Positions 1 to 8,213 of a DNA stretch of 64,000 nucleotides are shown in pieces. The stretch comes from Clostridiales bacterium UBA2432 (GTDB lineage: Bacteria; Bacillota; Clostridia; Lachnospirales; Vallitaleaceae): positions 24,763 to 88,762 of the forward strand of contig DDQW01000042.1 in the NCBI GenBank assembly GCA_002342805.1, in the 5' to 3' direction. Every line of letters begins with the position of its first letter. The stretch's first letter is position 1. Below the pieces are notes generated by a model. It was not told the origin of the DNA, ran no database searches, and saw only the letters and a program-made list of their open reading frames with translations. Both the position numbers and the translations under genes were made by a program.

Positions 1-553
1 TTTCAATCGTTGTAACTCCTTTGGCCATGACAGATGCTAACATTATATTAATAGTTGCTCCAACACTGACCACGTCAAGATAAATACTGGCTCCATTTAA
101 TCGTTTTGCTCTAGCTTTTACCATTCCATGGTCCACTTCAACTTCAGCACCTAAGGCTTCAAACCCTTTAATATGTTGATCAATCGGCCGTTGTCCTATA
201 TTACATCCACCAGGCATTGCAACTTGTGCTTCCTTGAATCTTCCAAGTAAAGATCCAAGAAGATAATAAGATGCTCTTATTTTCTTTATATGCTCATAAT
301 CAACAACAAGTTTATCTACTTTTCGACTATCGATTTCAATAGTATGGTCATCGATATTTTTTATACGTACACCTAAATCCTTCATCGCTTCCAAGAGTAC
401 GCGAATATCATCGACATAGGGAACATTTTGAATGGTGCTTATTCCATCCGCTAACAAGGCTGCGGAGATAATTCCTAACGCTGCATTCTTCGCACCACTG
501 ACTTCAACTCTACCCTTTAATACATTTCCACCATTTATTATAAACTGATCCAT
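1..553 (-). CDS. murA: UDP-N-acetylglucosamine 1-carboxyvinyltransferase (MurA), 5' part only
   Basis: First 184 codons of MurA, which transfers enolpyruvate from PEP to UDP-GlcNAc in the first committed step of peptidoglycan synthesis in the cytoplasm. The N-terminal SGAKNAAL contains the substrate-contacting Lys22. The mobile loop PGGCNIGQRP carries the catalytic, fosfomycin-target cysteine at about residue 117. The ATG at 553 follows GAGGTG. The frame is open to the left edge, so the C-terminal half lies outside the window. It is the last gene seen after yycI and has its own good promoter at 602-630. Which Firmicutes paralogue (MurA or MurZ) it is cannot be told from this part. Confidence 0.95.
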   Translation of the reverse strand, partial: MDQFIINGGNVLKGRVEVSGAKNAALGIISAALLADGISTIQNVPYVDDIRVLLEAMKDLGVRIKNIDDHTIEIDSRKVDKLVVDYEHIKKIRASYYLLGSLLGRFKEAQVAMPGGCNIGQRPIDQHIKGFEALGAEVEVDHGMVKARAKRLNGASIYLDVVSVGATINIMLASVMAKGVTTIE

Positions 554-601
554 TTCACACCTCATTGATCCATCCTAATTATGTATTCTATTCCAAAAGT
601 G

Positions 602-630
602 ATTATATCACATAAGTAAATCTTTGTAAA
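602..630 (-). promoter_or_regulatory. Sigma-A type promoter of murA
   Basis: On the minus strand TTTACA (625-630), a 17-base spacer and a perfect TATAAT (602-607). It lies between the yycI stop and the murA start, about 50 bases upstream of the ATG. murA can therefore be transcribed independently of the wal operon. Confidence 0.75.
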
Positions 631-675
631 TTCTAATGCATTTCTAATAATAGCTCCACAACCTAAATCAAGCGA

Positions 676-1554
676 TTACAACTTATAAATCACATTCGAA
701 TATGCATTAATGTAATAAACATCACCATTTTCAAAAATGACACGATAGTAAGGATCTGCTCTGAATGTAAGATTTCTCGCGCCTTCATCAACAACATAAT
801 ATCCTACATCAATATGCCTGACATTTTGCTCTATTTGGCTTTCATTATATTCTTCTTCCAGATAATACATCAGATTATACATAACTTCATCAAATGGATA
901 TACATTTTGTTTATCTCCACTAAATTCTATCGGTTTATAGCGAATGGCCAAGGCTTCTTCGATACCATTCATTGTAATATAGAGCTTAATGTAACTTTGA
1001 AAAACGAGATGACCTTTATAACTTTCATTTAGTTCAATTCGGTAGCCTTCTCCGTCAACTTCCTTCCAATACGTAGGTTCCATATTTGTGTCTTCACCGA
1101 ACAAATCTTCTGAAAATTGAAGGATAACCTTGCGAATGCTTGCATCTGTCAAGTCATCGGGAACATAAGCTTGACCACCATCTTGATGTTTATAATATAG
1201 CATTCCTTTTTGCTCACCCATATAAAAGGTCAATTCTTGTTGCTTATTATAAATGCGCTCCGCAAAATAATCATCGTCAAGGCGACTCTCATATGTTTCG
1301 CCCAATACCCGATGAATGATTCCGTCTTTATCTAATGTGGGAGATTCTAAGCGTAGTTGTGTTTGAGGATAGTAGCCCGGAATATAGGTATATATGCCTA
1401 TGCCTCGCTCATTTAAAACATTTTCCATTTGACGAACCCGGCTATCCGACATAACATAACGTTCACTTTCATAATTTTTTTGATTAGCATATAAAAGTAA
1501 ATTAAAGCCTAGAAAAATCAATATAAATACATTAATCACTTTATTCCAATTCAA
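676..1554 (-). CDS. yycI: Two-component system regulatory protein YycI
   Basis: YycI-type bitopic membrane protein. In Bacillus, YycI and YycH bind WalK through their membrane helices and modulate it. The N-terminus NWNKVINVFILIFLGFNLLL matches the family's short DWNK-like cytoplasmic tail followed by one membrane helix; the rest is extracytoplasmic. I chose the TTG at 1554: AGAGAGG sits 7 bases upstream and the protein then begins like other YycI proteins (292 aa). ATG codons at 1572 and 1581 in the same frame would add 6 or 9 residues but have poor ribosome sites. The start overlaps the yycH end by 14 bases, which implies translational coupling. Confidence 0.85.
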   Translation of the reverse strand: MNWNKVINVFILIFLGFNLLLYANQKNYESERYVMSDSRVRQMENVLNERGIGIYTYIPGYYPQTQLRLESPTLDKDGIIHRVLGETYESRLDDDYFAERIYNKQQELTFYMGEQKGMLYYKHQDGGQAYVPDDLTDASIRKVILQFSEDLFGEDTNMEPTYWKEVDGEGYRIELNESYKGHLVFQSYIKLYITMNGIEEALAIRYKPIEFSGDKQNVYPFDEVMYNLMYYLEEEYNESQIEQNVRHIDVGYYVVDEGARNLTFRADPYYRVIFENGDVYYINAYSNVIYKL

Positions 1555-2941
1555 CGTAATACCTCTCTTCATTACTCTCAAGAATCCATGTCAAATAGGC
1601 GCCATCTCCCATATGATCAACTCGATAACCTAAATACATATCTGTTAGCATCAATGGCTGAATTGCATCAACTAGCAACAAATCATCAATAGGTTTTTGA
1701 AAACGCACTTCAAACGCGCTTCCTTGAACAACAACTTCTTGGCTTTTCCACATTATACGTCGATAATTCGTCACCGTATTACCAGAGACAACGATTTCCA
1801 TTGGATATCTCATTGAATAGGTACTTAAATCATTAAAAACCAAGGGTACATTGCGGTATTTGTAATTATAATATAACACAATTTCATCATCACGTCGTTC
1901 AAAATCATCCAATGCATATTCAATTTGATTAAGCAGTCGATCTTTTGTCAAAAATTCGTTGGCTACACGCAGACTTCGATAGAGTGACGTTTTAGGGTCT
2001 TCAATTTCAAAATTGACGGTGTATTCAAACAAACCGTCCTCTGTATATCGAACAACTGATTCCAAATCTCCAAACCGCATTTCTTTAACATTATTCGTAC
2101 TCCATGTGCTTTTAGGATTAATAAAAAAATAACTGACAAAGTTTTCAAGTTGTTCATCATCACGAACTCCGGATTCATAGAAGTACATATCTCCATATAG
2201 ATTTCCTAATAAATTAAAGGATTGTCCATTAACAGGGACTAAAACATCTTCAACAAAAATATCTAAACCTTTCTCTTTTGTCGAAAAGTAGGTATATCCT
2301 CGTTCCTCTTCAATCGTTGTAATATGCAAAAGTAAGCTGTCATTTAATAGTTGCATACGTTCATCTTGAATATTTATTGAAATCATATTTTCAAGCGCTT
2401 GGTCTGCAAACACAATGCGTATACCTGAATATTCATTTGTTTCCGAATGAAAGGAGTCAACATCTTCTTCCGGGAAAATATATACACGTTCGAATCCAAA
2501 CCCCTCATCAATCCACTTGCTTTTTACATTCAATTCATTCGTTAACAATTCATCGGTTATCGCATAGGGTAAATCAAGCATTACATGCGGACGTTTCCAA
2601 AGATCTTGTGTTTGAATCTGATAAGAATCAATATGCCCTATTTCAAAAGAATCTATGATGACTTTGATGCTATCATCGACCAAGTTCAGACTATCACTTT
2701 GTGATAAACTCATAACTCCATAAGTCTTGCTACCATCACCAAAAAAAACTGAAATTTTTTCCGGAAAAAACAATTCATTTTGCGTTTCATTGTTTTCGCT
2801 AATGACGGCGTCTTCATCATTTACCAAACTATAAAAAAAGTTACGATTTGACGGATAGTCAAACCATAACATGGCCGTTTGATATATGCTCAATAAAACC
2901 AAAACAATTAACAAGCTACTTTTTATATAAATCTTAAACAT
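1541..2941 (-). CDS. yycH: Two-component system regulatory protein YycH
   Basis: 466-residue protein with one N-terminal membrane helix (about residues 6-24) and a large extracytoplasmic part, as in YycH, the WalK-interacting regulator. Family, length (Bacillus YycH is about 455 aa), position after walK and coupling to yycI agree. Sequence similarity is low in this family, so the call rests on topology, length and locus. RBS AGAAGGGA precedes the ATG. It follows the unknown secreted gene by 31 bases and overlaps yycI. Confidence 0.82.
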   Translation of the reverse strand: MFKIYIKSSLLIVLVLLSIYQTAMLWFDYPSNRNFFYSLVNDEDAVISENNETQNELFFPEKISVFFGDGSKTYGVMSLSQSDSLNLVDDSIKVIIDSFEIGHIDSYQIQTQDLWKRPHVMLDLPYAITDELLTNELNVKSKWIDEGFGFERVYIFPEEDVDSFHSETNEYSGIRIVFADQALENMISINIQDERMQLLNDSLLLHITTIEEERGYTYFSTKEKGLDIFVEDVLVPVNGQSFNLLGNLYGDMYFYESGVRDDEQLENFVSYFFINPKSTWSTNNVKEMRFGDLESVVRYTEDGLFEYTVNFEIEDPKTSLYRSLRVANEFLTKDRLLNQIEYALDDFERRDDEIVLYYNYKYRNVPLVFNDLSTYSMRYPMEIVVSGNTVTNYRRIMWKSQEVVVQGSAFEVRFQKPIDDLLLVDAIQPLMLTDMYLGYRVDHMGDGAYLTWILESNEERYYVELE

Positions 2942-2972
2942 AGTGAAATCCCTTCTAACCTATAAATCAAAT

Positions 2973-3605
2973 CTAGCGCATCTGATTTAACTGTTCAAAA
3001 AATGAAGTATTACCACTCTCAACCGCATTATTAAAAAAATCAATCTTTACATTTTCTAGTTCTACTTTTTTCTCTTCTTCCAATCGAACAATATTATATA
3101 TGCCGTACTTCAGCTCACTCTTATCCGGATTTTCCGAAACAATCAAAATATAATTACTTCCAACATTCGCCAATTCAATCGATTCGTTGAATAATCTTGA
3201 CATTCCAATAACAACCGATTTTTGTTGATTAATCTGAACCTCTGCTTGTTGATTCAAATGAAAGACTGTAATACCGACTTGTGTTCCGACACGGCCTTCA
3301 CCTGAAAAGGTTTTTGTATCTGCAAATGTTGTCATACGCAGACGAGAAAAATCATCACTTAACTCCAAGTCTCCAATCACATTATTCGTTTTAGAACCTT
3401 CCAAGCGTTCTTCAATCAGGCGTGATTTTTGTTTGTTTGCATTTGCAAAATCAACCTCGAATTGCTCTGCCAAAATTGCCAGCCCTTCATCGGAAAGATT
3501 AAGCATAGATTTCCCATCTTCAGCCATGGAATTTTGAGCATATAAAGAACTACTAAAAAGGAATGTTAATGAAAATATAACCATGATACCTATAAACTTT
3601 TTCAT
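2973..3605 (-). CDS. Secreted protein of unknown function inside the wal operon
   Basis: 210-residue protein that I do not recognise. Residues 1-23 form a typical signal peptide (MKKF, hydrophobic core, cleavage near YAQ-N). The mature part is mixed alpha/beta with no cysteine and no obvious catalytic motif, so it should be exported or surface-associated. It sits between walK and yycH, where model wal operons have no gene. A WalR box (3665-3681) and a -10 element (3649-3654) lie directly upstream, which suggests WalR controls it. A role in sensing or reporting envelope state to WalK/YycHI is only an inference from position. Confidence 0.7.
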   Translation of the reverse strand: MKKFIGIMVIFSLTFLFSSSLYAQNSMAEDGKSMLNLSDEGLAILAEQFEVDFANANKQKSRLIEERLEGSKTNNVIGDLELSDDFSRLRMTTFADTKTFSGEGRVGTQVGITVFHLNQQAEVQINQQKSVVIGMSRLFNESIELANVGSNYILIVSENPDKSELKYGIYNIVRLEEEKKVELENVKIDFFNNAVESGNTSFFEQLNQMR

Positions 3606-3648
3606 TATAATTCTTCCTTTCGAAAATAATCTATTGTAATAGAACTTA

Positions 3649-3654
3649 AGTATA
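3649..3654 (-). promoter_or_regulatory. Probable -10 element downstream of a WalR box
   Basis: TATACT on the minus strand, 10 bases downstream of the WalR box at 3665-3681 and about 45 bases from the start of the secreted gene. There is no good -35 hexamer at the expected distance; the WalR box covers that position, as expected of an activator-dependent promoter. Inferred from spacing only. Confidence 0.45.
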
Positions 3655-3664
3655 ACAACTTTAT

Positions 3665-3681
3665 ATTACATGCATGTTACA
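3665..3681 (-). promoter_or_regulatory. WalR (YycF) box inside the wal operon
   Basis: Minus strand TGTAACATGCATGTAAT: two TGTWAH half-sites (TGTAAC and TGTAAT) separated by exactly 5 bases, which is the published WalR/YycF consensus. It lies in the 85-base gap between walK and the secreted gene, so WalR could feed back on the second half of its own operon. Confidence 0.7.
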
Positions 3682-3690
3682 GTCAGGTAA

Positions 3691-5463
3691 CTATTCGATG
3701 TCATTTTCTTTTTTATGCATTAAAAAGTATAAATAAAAGCAGGTTCCTCTTTCAACCTCTGATTCAACTTTAATCCAACCTTTATGAAGTTCCATAATTT
3801 CTTTTGCAATCGCTAATCCTAACCCCGTCCCACCCATGGCACGAGATCTCGCTTTGTCAACGCGATAAAAACGATCAAAAATATGTTCCAAATCTTCTTT
3901 AGGTATCCCCATACCCGTATCTCGAATCTCTAAAACGTAATATACACCATCATTGATTAGTCTAACTTGTACATCGGCATATTCGGGACTATATTTAACG
4001 GCGTTGGACAATATATTTTTGATAACTTGCTCAATACGGTTTGCATCACCTAGTATTAGAGCATTTTCTTCAATAATTTGACATTCTAAATGCTGATTTT
4101 TCTTTTTTGCGTGAATCTCATAATTACGTGCAATCGTCCGAACGATTTCAGCAAGATTAATCTCGCTTCGATCAAAACTCGTTTTTTGACTGTCTAATTT
4201 TGATAATTCCAATAAGTCTTGAACCAAACTGGTCATGCGATCACTCTCTTTATTGATTACTCCAAGAAAACGTTCAGCAACCTCAATGTCCTCAAGTGCT
4301 CCTTCTAAAAGTGTCTCTGCATAGCTTTTTATTGTTGTCAAGGGTGTCCGCAACTCATGACTTACATTGGCCACAAATTCTTTTTGCATATTTTCCAACT
4401 TTTTATGTTCTGTAATATCTTGAATTACACAAATCAAGCCTTGAATAATTCCATTTTTATCAATATATTTTGCAAAATCAATACTATAATATGCATCATC
4501 TAGAGTAACTGTTATTTTTCTTTGTTTTTTTTCCACATCTCCTAATACTTTTTCAAAAGAAATCTTAAGCTTCGTTCCGAAAATGTCATTAAAGGATAAG
4601 GCATTTTTTATTTTTAACATACGAATCGAAGCCGGGTTATAGTGAATAAGAATCCCAAAATTATCAAACACTAAAATTCCGTCTGTCATATGTGTAATCA
4701 CGGTTTCCATTTTATTTTTTTCACTAGCAATTTGAGCCAAGGTTTCGTTTAAAGAAAATGCCATTCGATTAAAATTCGTTGTCAATTCGCCTATTTCATC
4801 GTTTGAAAATACTTCAATAGGGTTTTTAAGCTCTCCTTTTGACATTTCTCTCGCTTTTTTTGTCAGTGCGATGATCGGTTTGGTCAAAAAGGCTGAGAAC
4901 AAAAACGCCAATACAATGGATAATACAATAGCTAATAAGACTGCAATTGCAATAACACTTGTTATGGCCGACACTTTTTCTTGAACTTGAACTGTTGACG
5001 CCAATACATAAATGACATAAATAACATTGTTATTTTTGATAATAGGTCGAGCATATCCTAGATATGTTGCCGTATTTCCCGAAAGATGAACTTCATCTAA
5101 TTCCGTAATTTCTGATTGTGTTAAAGCCGCCATCACCTGGGCCGTATTAAACCTCTGCTCTTCTGTCGAGACTTCTTGGGTATATACAATGCCACCCTTT
5201 TCATCAAGCAAGTATACTTTTCCTTTTAGTAAGACGGATTGTTCTTCAATCATTTCAATAATATGGCCTTCGATTTCGCTAGAAGGTAAATCTATAATTA
5301 CTGAGGAATAAACAGAATTGGCAGTCGCAACGAGTTCTTCTTGAATAATATTATATTCATAATTTTTTGTTTGGTAAACAATCAGCATTCCAGAAATAAT
5401 CATAACAATAACTACTAACAAAACAAAAATACTGACCATACGCCATTTAATACTACGAGTCAT
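3691..5463 (-). CDS. walK: Cell-wall sensor histidine kinase WalK
   Basis: Membrane histidine kinase of the essential WalRK system. Order from the chosen start: membrane helix about 9-29, extracytoplasmic sensor domain about 35-165, second helix about 170-192, HAMP about 195-245, PAS about 255-350, HisKA with FVANVSHELRTPLTT (phospho-His about 369), and HATPase with the N box NILSNAVKYSP, DTGMGIP and GGTGLGLAIAKEI. The ATG at 5463 has AGGTGG 8 bases upstream; an in-frame GTG at 5475 has no ribosome site. It follows walR by about 40 bases. The PAS domain and the two-helix sensor topology match WalK rather than PhoR alone. Confidence 0.93.
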   Translation of the reverse strand: MTRSIKWRMVSIFVLLVVIVMIISGMLIVYQTKNYEYNIIQEELVATANSVYSSVIIDLPSSEIEGHIIEMIEEQSVLLKGKVYLLDEKGGIVYTQEVSTEEQRFNTAQVMAALTQSEITELDEVHLSGNTATYLGYARPIIKNNNVIYVIYVLASTVQVQEKVSAITSVIAIAVLLAIVLSIVLAFLFSAFLTKPIIALTKKAREMSKGELKNPIEVFSNDEIGELTTNFNRMAFSLNETLAQIASEKNKMETVITHMTDGILVFDNFGILIHYNPASIRMLKIKNALSFNDIFGTKLKISFEKVLGDVEKKQRKITVTLDDAYYSIDFAKYIDKNGIIQGLICVIQDITEHKKLENMQKEFVANVSHELRTPLTTIKSYAETLLEGALEDIEVAERFLGVINKESDRMTSLVQDLLELSKLDSQKTSFDRSEINLAEIVRTIARNYEIHAKKKNQHLECQIIEENALILGDANRIEQVIKNILSNAVKYSPEYADVQVRLINDGVYYVLEIRDTGMGIPKEDLEHIFDRFYRVDKARSRAMGGTGLGLAIAKEIMELHKGWIKVESEVERGTCFYLYFLMHKKENDIE

Positions 5464-5506
5464 GAGCTTTTCCACCTATATATGATTTTAACTGTCAAAT
5501 CATCCG

Positions 5507-6202
5507 TTAATCTTTAAAATAATATCCTATGCCTCTTTTGGTTATAATAAATCTCGGATTACTTGGTTCATCCTCAATCTTTTCCCTCAATCTCCGAACA
5601 GTGACATCAACTGTCCGAACGTCACCATAATATTCATATCCCCACACCTGTTCAAGCAACTGCTCTCGCGAGAATATTTGTTGTTTTTGAGACGCTAGAA
5701 ATTTCAATAATTCATATTCTCTTACTGTAAGTTCAATGACAGTTCCATCTTTATTGACTTCGTATTGAGTCATGTCAATTGTTATCCCGTCAAATTTCAA
5801 AAGATCATGACCGGCTTCTTTTTCACTTTGTTGGTTCATTCCAATTCGACGCAGATTTGCTTTCACTCTCGCAATAAGCTCTCTCACTCCGAAAGGCTTT
5901 GTTATATAATCATCCGCACCAAATTCTAACCCTAATATTTTGTCAACTTCTTCTGCTCTTGCTGTTAGCATGATGATTGGAACTGCAGAATTTTCACGTA
6001 TTTTTTTGCATAATGTTAAGCCGTCCATTATTGGCATCATGATATCTAACAATAATAGGTCCGGCCCTTCCTTATGAAATATATTAAGTCCTTCTTCTCC
6101 ATCGTATGCGGTTACAACAGAATACCCTTCTTTTTCTAAATTGAATTTTAATATATCAACAATAGCCGCTTCATCATCGACAACTAATATTTTTTCACTC
6201 AT
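5507..6202 (-). CDS. walR: Response regulator WalR (OmpR family)
   Basis: 231-residue OmpR/PhoB-type regulator. The receiver has the acidic pair DD (9-10), phospho-acceptor Asp53 in LLLLDIMMP and Lys in YITKPF. The C-terminal winged helix contains RTVDVTVRRLREKIE and ITKRGIGYYF. It is co-transcribed with walK and followed by YycH/YycI genes, which identifies it as WalR rather than another OmpR member. Known WalR targets are peptidoglycan hydrolases; the gene immediately upstream is such a hydrolase with a WalR box. RBS AGAGGAG lies 9 bases before the ATG. Confidence 0.93.
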   Translation of the reverse strand: MSEKILVVDDEAAIVDILKFNLEKEGYSVVTAYDGEEGLNIFHKEGPDLLLLDIMMPIMDGLTLCKKIRENSAVPIIMLTARAEEVDKILGLEFGADDYITKPFGVRELIARVKANLRRIGMNQQSEKEAGHDLLKFDGITIDMTQYEVNKDGTVIELTVREYELLKFLASQKQQIFSREQLLEQVWGYEYYGDVRTVDVTVRRLREKIEDEPSNPRFIITKRGIGYYFKD

Positions 6203-6288
6203 ATCGTTTAGCTCCTCTTTATTCTTATAATATCATATCAAACTTCATCTTAAATCACAAGAGCGTTTCTATAATAAAAGGCCATAAA

Positions 6289-6316
6289 ACAAAAGCGTCG
6301 AATTCGACGCTTTTGT
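6289..6316 (-). terminator. Intrinsic terminator after the M23 peptidase gene
   Basis: Perfect 14-bp inverted repeat (ACAAAAGCGTCGAA and its complement) between the M23 gene and walR. On the minus strand the stem runs into a TTTTGTTTTA tract. The hydrolase and the wal operon are therefore separate transcription units. Confidence 0.75.
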
Positions 6317-6352
6317 TTATCCCTTTTATTGATATTTGCTTAGCCCCGCGGC

Positions 6353-7963
6353 TTACTCTAAATAGTTAATCGGATTAGCTGTTGTACCATTAAAACGAAT
6401 TTCAAAATGTACATGAGGTCCGGTACTTCGTCCGGTACTTCCTACTTCAGCAATCTTTTGGCCTTGTGCCACTTCTTGACCAACTTTTACATTAACTTTG
6501 CTATTATGCGCGTATCTTGTTGTAACACCATCCCCATGGTCAATCTCAACAAAATATCCATATGTACTGCTTTTCCAACCTGCAAATATAATTGTCCCGC
6601 CATCTGCAGCAACAACTTCTGTTCCATAAGATACGGCTAAATCAATCCCATGATGGAATGATCCCCATCGACTACCATATGGCGAAGATATTCTATATCC
6701 AGATACAGGAAAAATATATTTACCTGTCGCTCCTTTAACCGGAAAAGGCTTTGACCCTTTCGAAATAATCTTATCTTTTGGCTCTTCAATAATCTTTTTA
6801 TCGATAATCTCTCTCGAATCTTCATTTCCGTTTATCTGAGTCACTAAGGCCGTAATTTCAACTGTACCATCACTACCATTATCAATAACTTTCTCACTTC
6901 CGACATATACATTAGGATCTTTTTGATAAACAACACTACGTTCAATCGGTTCTGTATATACAATTTCGACTTTTGTTTCAACCTTTATTTCAGGTTCAGG
7001 AACCATAACAATAACTTCGTCGCCGATTTGAATCGTTTTTTCTTTTTCTTTCAAACCTGGATTCAAAGCATACAGTTCGCTAAGTTTCATGTCATTTACA
7101 CTTGCAATCACTGAGGGACTGTCACCGGGTTGAATCGAATAAACTTTAGCTTTTTCATTTTCTTTAGTAATTAATCCTGTCGCCATTTCAACATCAACGA
7201 TATCATTTGGATTAATATAGGTCTCTACAACGGCAATGTCTTCTGAAAACTCAACTGCCACCATTTTACCTTGGCTAGCTGCTGTTTCTTCTTCCTCTTG
7301 TGTTGCATCTGCCGTCCCGTTAGGGTTAGACGTTACCAAGGCCATCGACGTGCTGTCCATATCTTTCATTAACACTTTAGGCGTCAATACCATTGAATTA
7401 TATTCGTTAAGATCTAAATCAATCTCTAATGCGACGTCTGTTTTTATAAAGTGACGTTGGGCATTGGCTAAAACTTCTTTCACCGCTTCTTCACTTTCCA
7501 GAACAACGGTGAAATCATCGCCTATTCGCATGACATAACCTTTTTGTTTAATGACATCTAAACTATTATATAATTCATCCTGTAAACCAACGGCAATTGT
7601 TTTCGTATCTAAGGTAAGTTGACCTTCTCGAATAGGAATCAAGGCCGGTTCAGGAACTATCTCCGGATCATATCCTAATTCTTGAACCAATCCCTCATAA
7701 GCCACTTCTAATAGTTCTTCTAAATCTTCTTCTTGTGCAACCACACCTAAGTCTTTACCATTATATACAACTTGATATCCAATAATTGGTGCTTCCTGCT
7801 CTATAGAAATCCCATGATCATCGATGGGTCTAACACTTAACATATCTTGCTTAGGCGAAAATTGAACCACTGTTGCAATCGTCAAAAACGCACCTACCGA
7901 CAAAAAAACTTCTTTTTTATATTTCATAAAGAAGTTCTCCTTAAACTTCGGGACTCCGTACAT
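6353..7963 (-). CDS. Membrane-anchored M23 peptidoglycan endopeptidase with LysM and G5 domains
   Basis: 536-residue cell-wall hydrolase. Order: short cytoplasmic tail, membrane helix about 18-34, an unassigned alpha/beta region to about 270, LysM about 272-320 (VYSIQPGDSPSVIA...LNPGL), G5 about 325-405, and a C-terminal M23 peptidase about 425-535. The zinc ligands are visible in HHGIDLAV and in GPHVHFEI. M23 enzymes cut peptide cross-bridges. It is divergent in role but adjacent to walR and has a WalR box at its promoter, fitting the WalR hydrolase regulon. Two starts are possible: ATG 7963 (GGAGG, 7-base gap) and ATG 7927 (AAGGAG, 8-base gap); both look usable. Confidence 0.88.
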   Translation of the reverse strand: MYGVPKFKENFFMKYKKEVFLSVGAFLTIATVVQFSPKQDMLSVRPIDDHGISIEQEAPIIGYQVVYNGKDLGVVAQEEDLEELLEVAYEGLVQELGYDPEIVPEPALIPIREGQLTLDTKTIAVGLQDELYNSLDVIKQKGYVMRIGDDFTVVLESEEAVKEVLANAQRHFIKTDVALEIDLDLNEYNSMVLTPKVLMKDMDSTSMALVTSNPNGTADATQEEEETAASQGKMVAVEFSEDIAVVETYINPNDIVDVEMATGLITKENEKAKVYSIQPGDSPSVIASVNDMKLSELYALNPGLKEKEKTIQIGDEVIVMVPEPEIKVETKVEIVYTEPIERSVVYQKDPNVYVGSEKVIDNGSDGTVEITALVTQINGNEDSREIIDKKIIEEPKDKIISKGSKPFPVKGATGKYIFPVSGYRISSPYGSRWGSFHHGIDLAVSYGTEVVAADGGTIIFAGWKSSTYGYFVEIDHGDGVTTRYAHNSKVNVKVGQEVAQGQKIAEVGSTGRSTGPHVHFEIRFNGTTANPINYLE

Positions 7964-8017
7964 ATGTTATCCTCCATGCTTCATATTCGTATTTTATTAG
8001 TATATTCAACTGTTTGA

Positions 8018-8046
8018 ATTCTAGACTACCGAAATGCTTGTAACAA
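8018..8046 (-). promoter_or_regulatory. Promoter P2 of the M23 gene, -35 inside the WalR box
   Basis: Minus strand TTGTTA (8041-8046), a 17-base spacer and TAGAAT (8018-8023). The -35 is part of the downstream WalR half-site, the arrangement expected when WalR activates. Confidence 0.5.
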
Positions 8047-8056
8047 TTCTGTAACA
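8040..8056 (-). promoter_or_regulatory. WalR (YycF) box upstream of the M23 gene
   Basis: Minus strand TGTTACAGAATTGTTAC: two identical TGTTAC half-sites with a 5-base spacer, an exact fit to TGTWAH-N5-TGTWAH. It lies about 75 bases upstream of the M23 start, and walR is the next gene downstream of that gene. Confidence 0.8.
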
Positions 8057-8066
8057 TTCCTATATC

Positions 8067-8095
8067 ATATTAGCATAGATTATGGTTAATGTAAA
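8067..8095 (-). promoter_or_regulatory. Promoter P1 of the M23 gene
   Basis: Minus strand TTTACA (8090-8095), a 17-base spacer and TAATAT (8067-8072). The WalR box begins about 10 bases downstream of this -10, near the expected start site, so WalR bound there could block P1 while favouring P2. Confidence 0.55.
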
Positions 8096-8100
8096 GATAA

Positions 8101-8135
8101 GGAAGTCGATTTAGGTAATTATTCCTTCGACTCCC
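8101..8135 (-). terminator. Weak terminator-like hairpin
   Basis: Imperfect inverted repeat (GGGAGTCGA and TCGACTTCC on the minus strand) about 80 bases after the cellobiose phosphorylase stop, followed by TTATCTTT. It is the only hairpin in the 8057-8213 gap and a plausible end of the lacI-cbp transcript. Confidence 0.4.
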
Positions 8136-8213
8136 TTGTCTATTGGTTGTATTGATGAAATTCAAAGCAACTTTTTGTGCATTTTTATGATTACGTCCTA
8201 AATACTCGAACAA

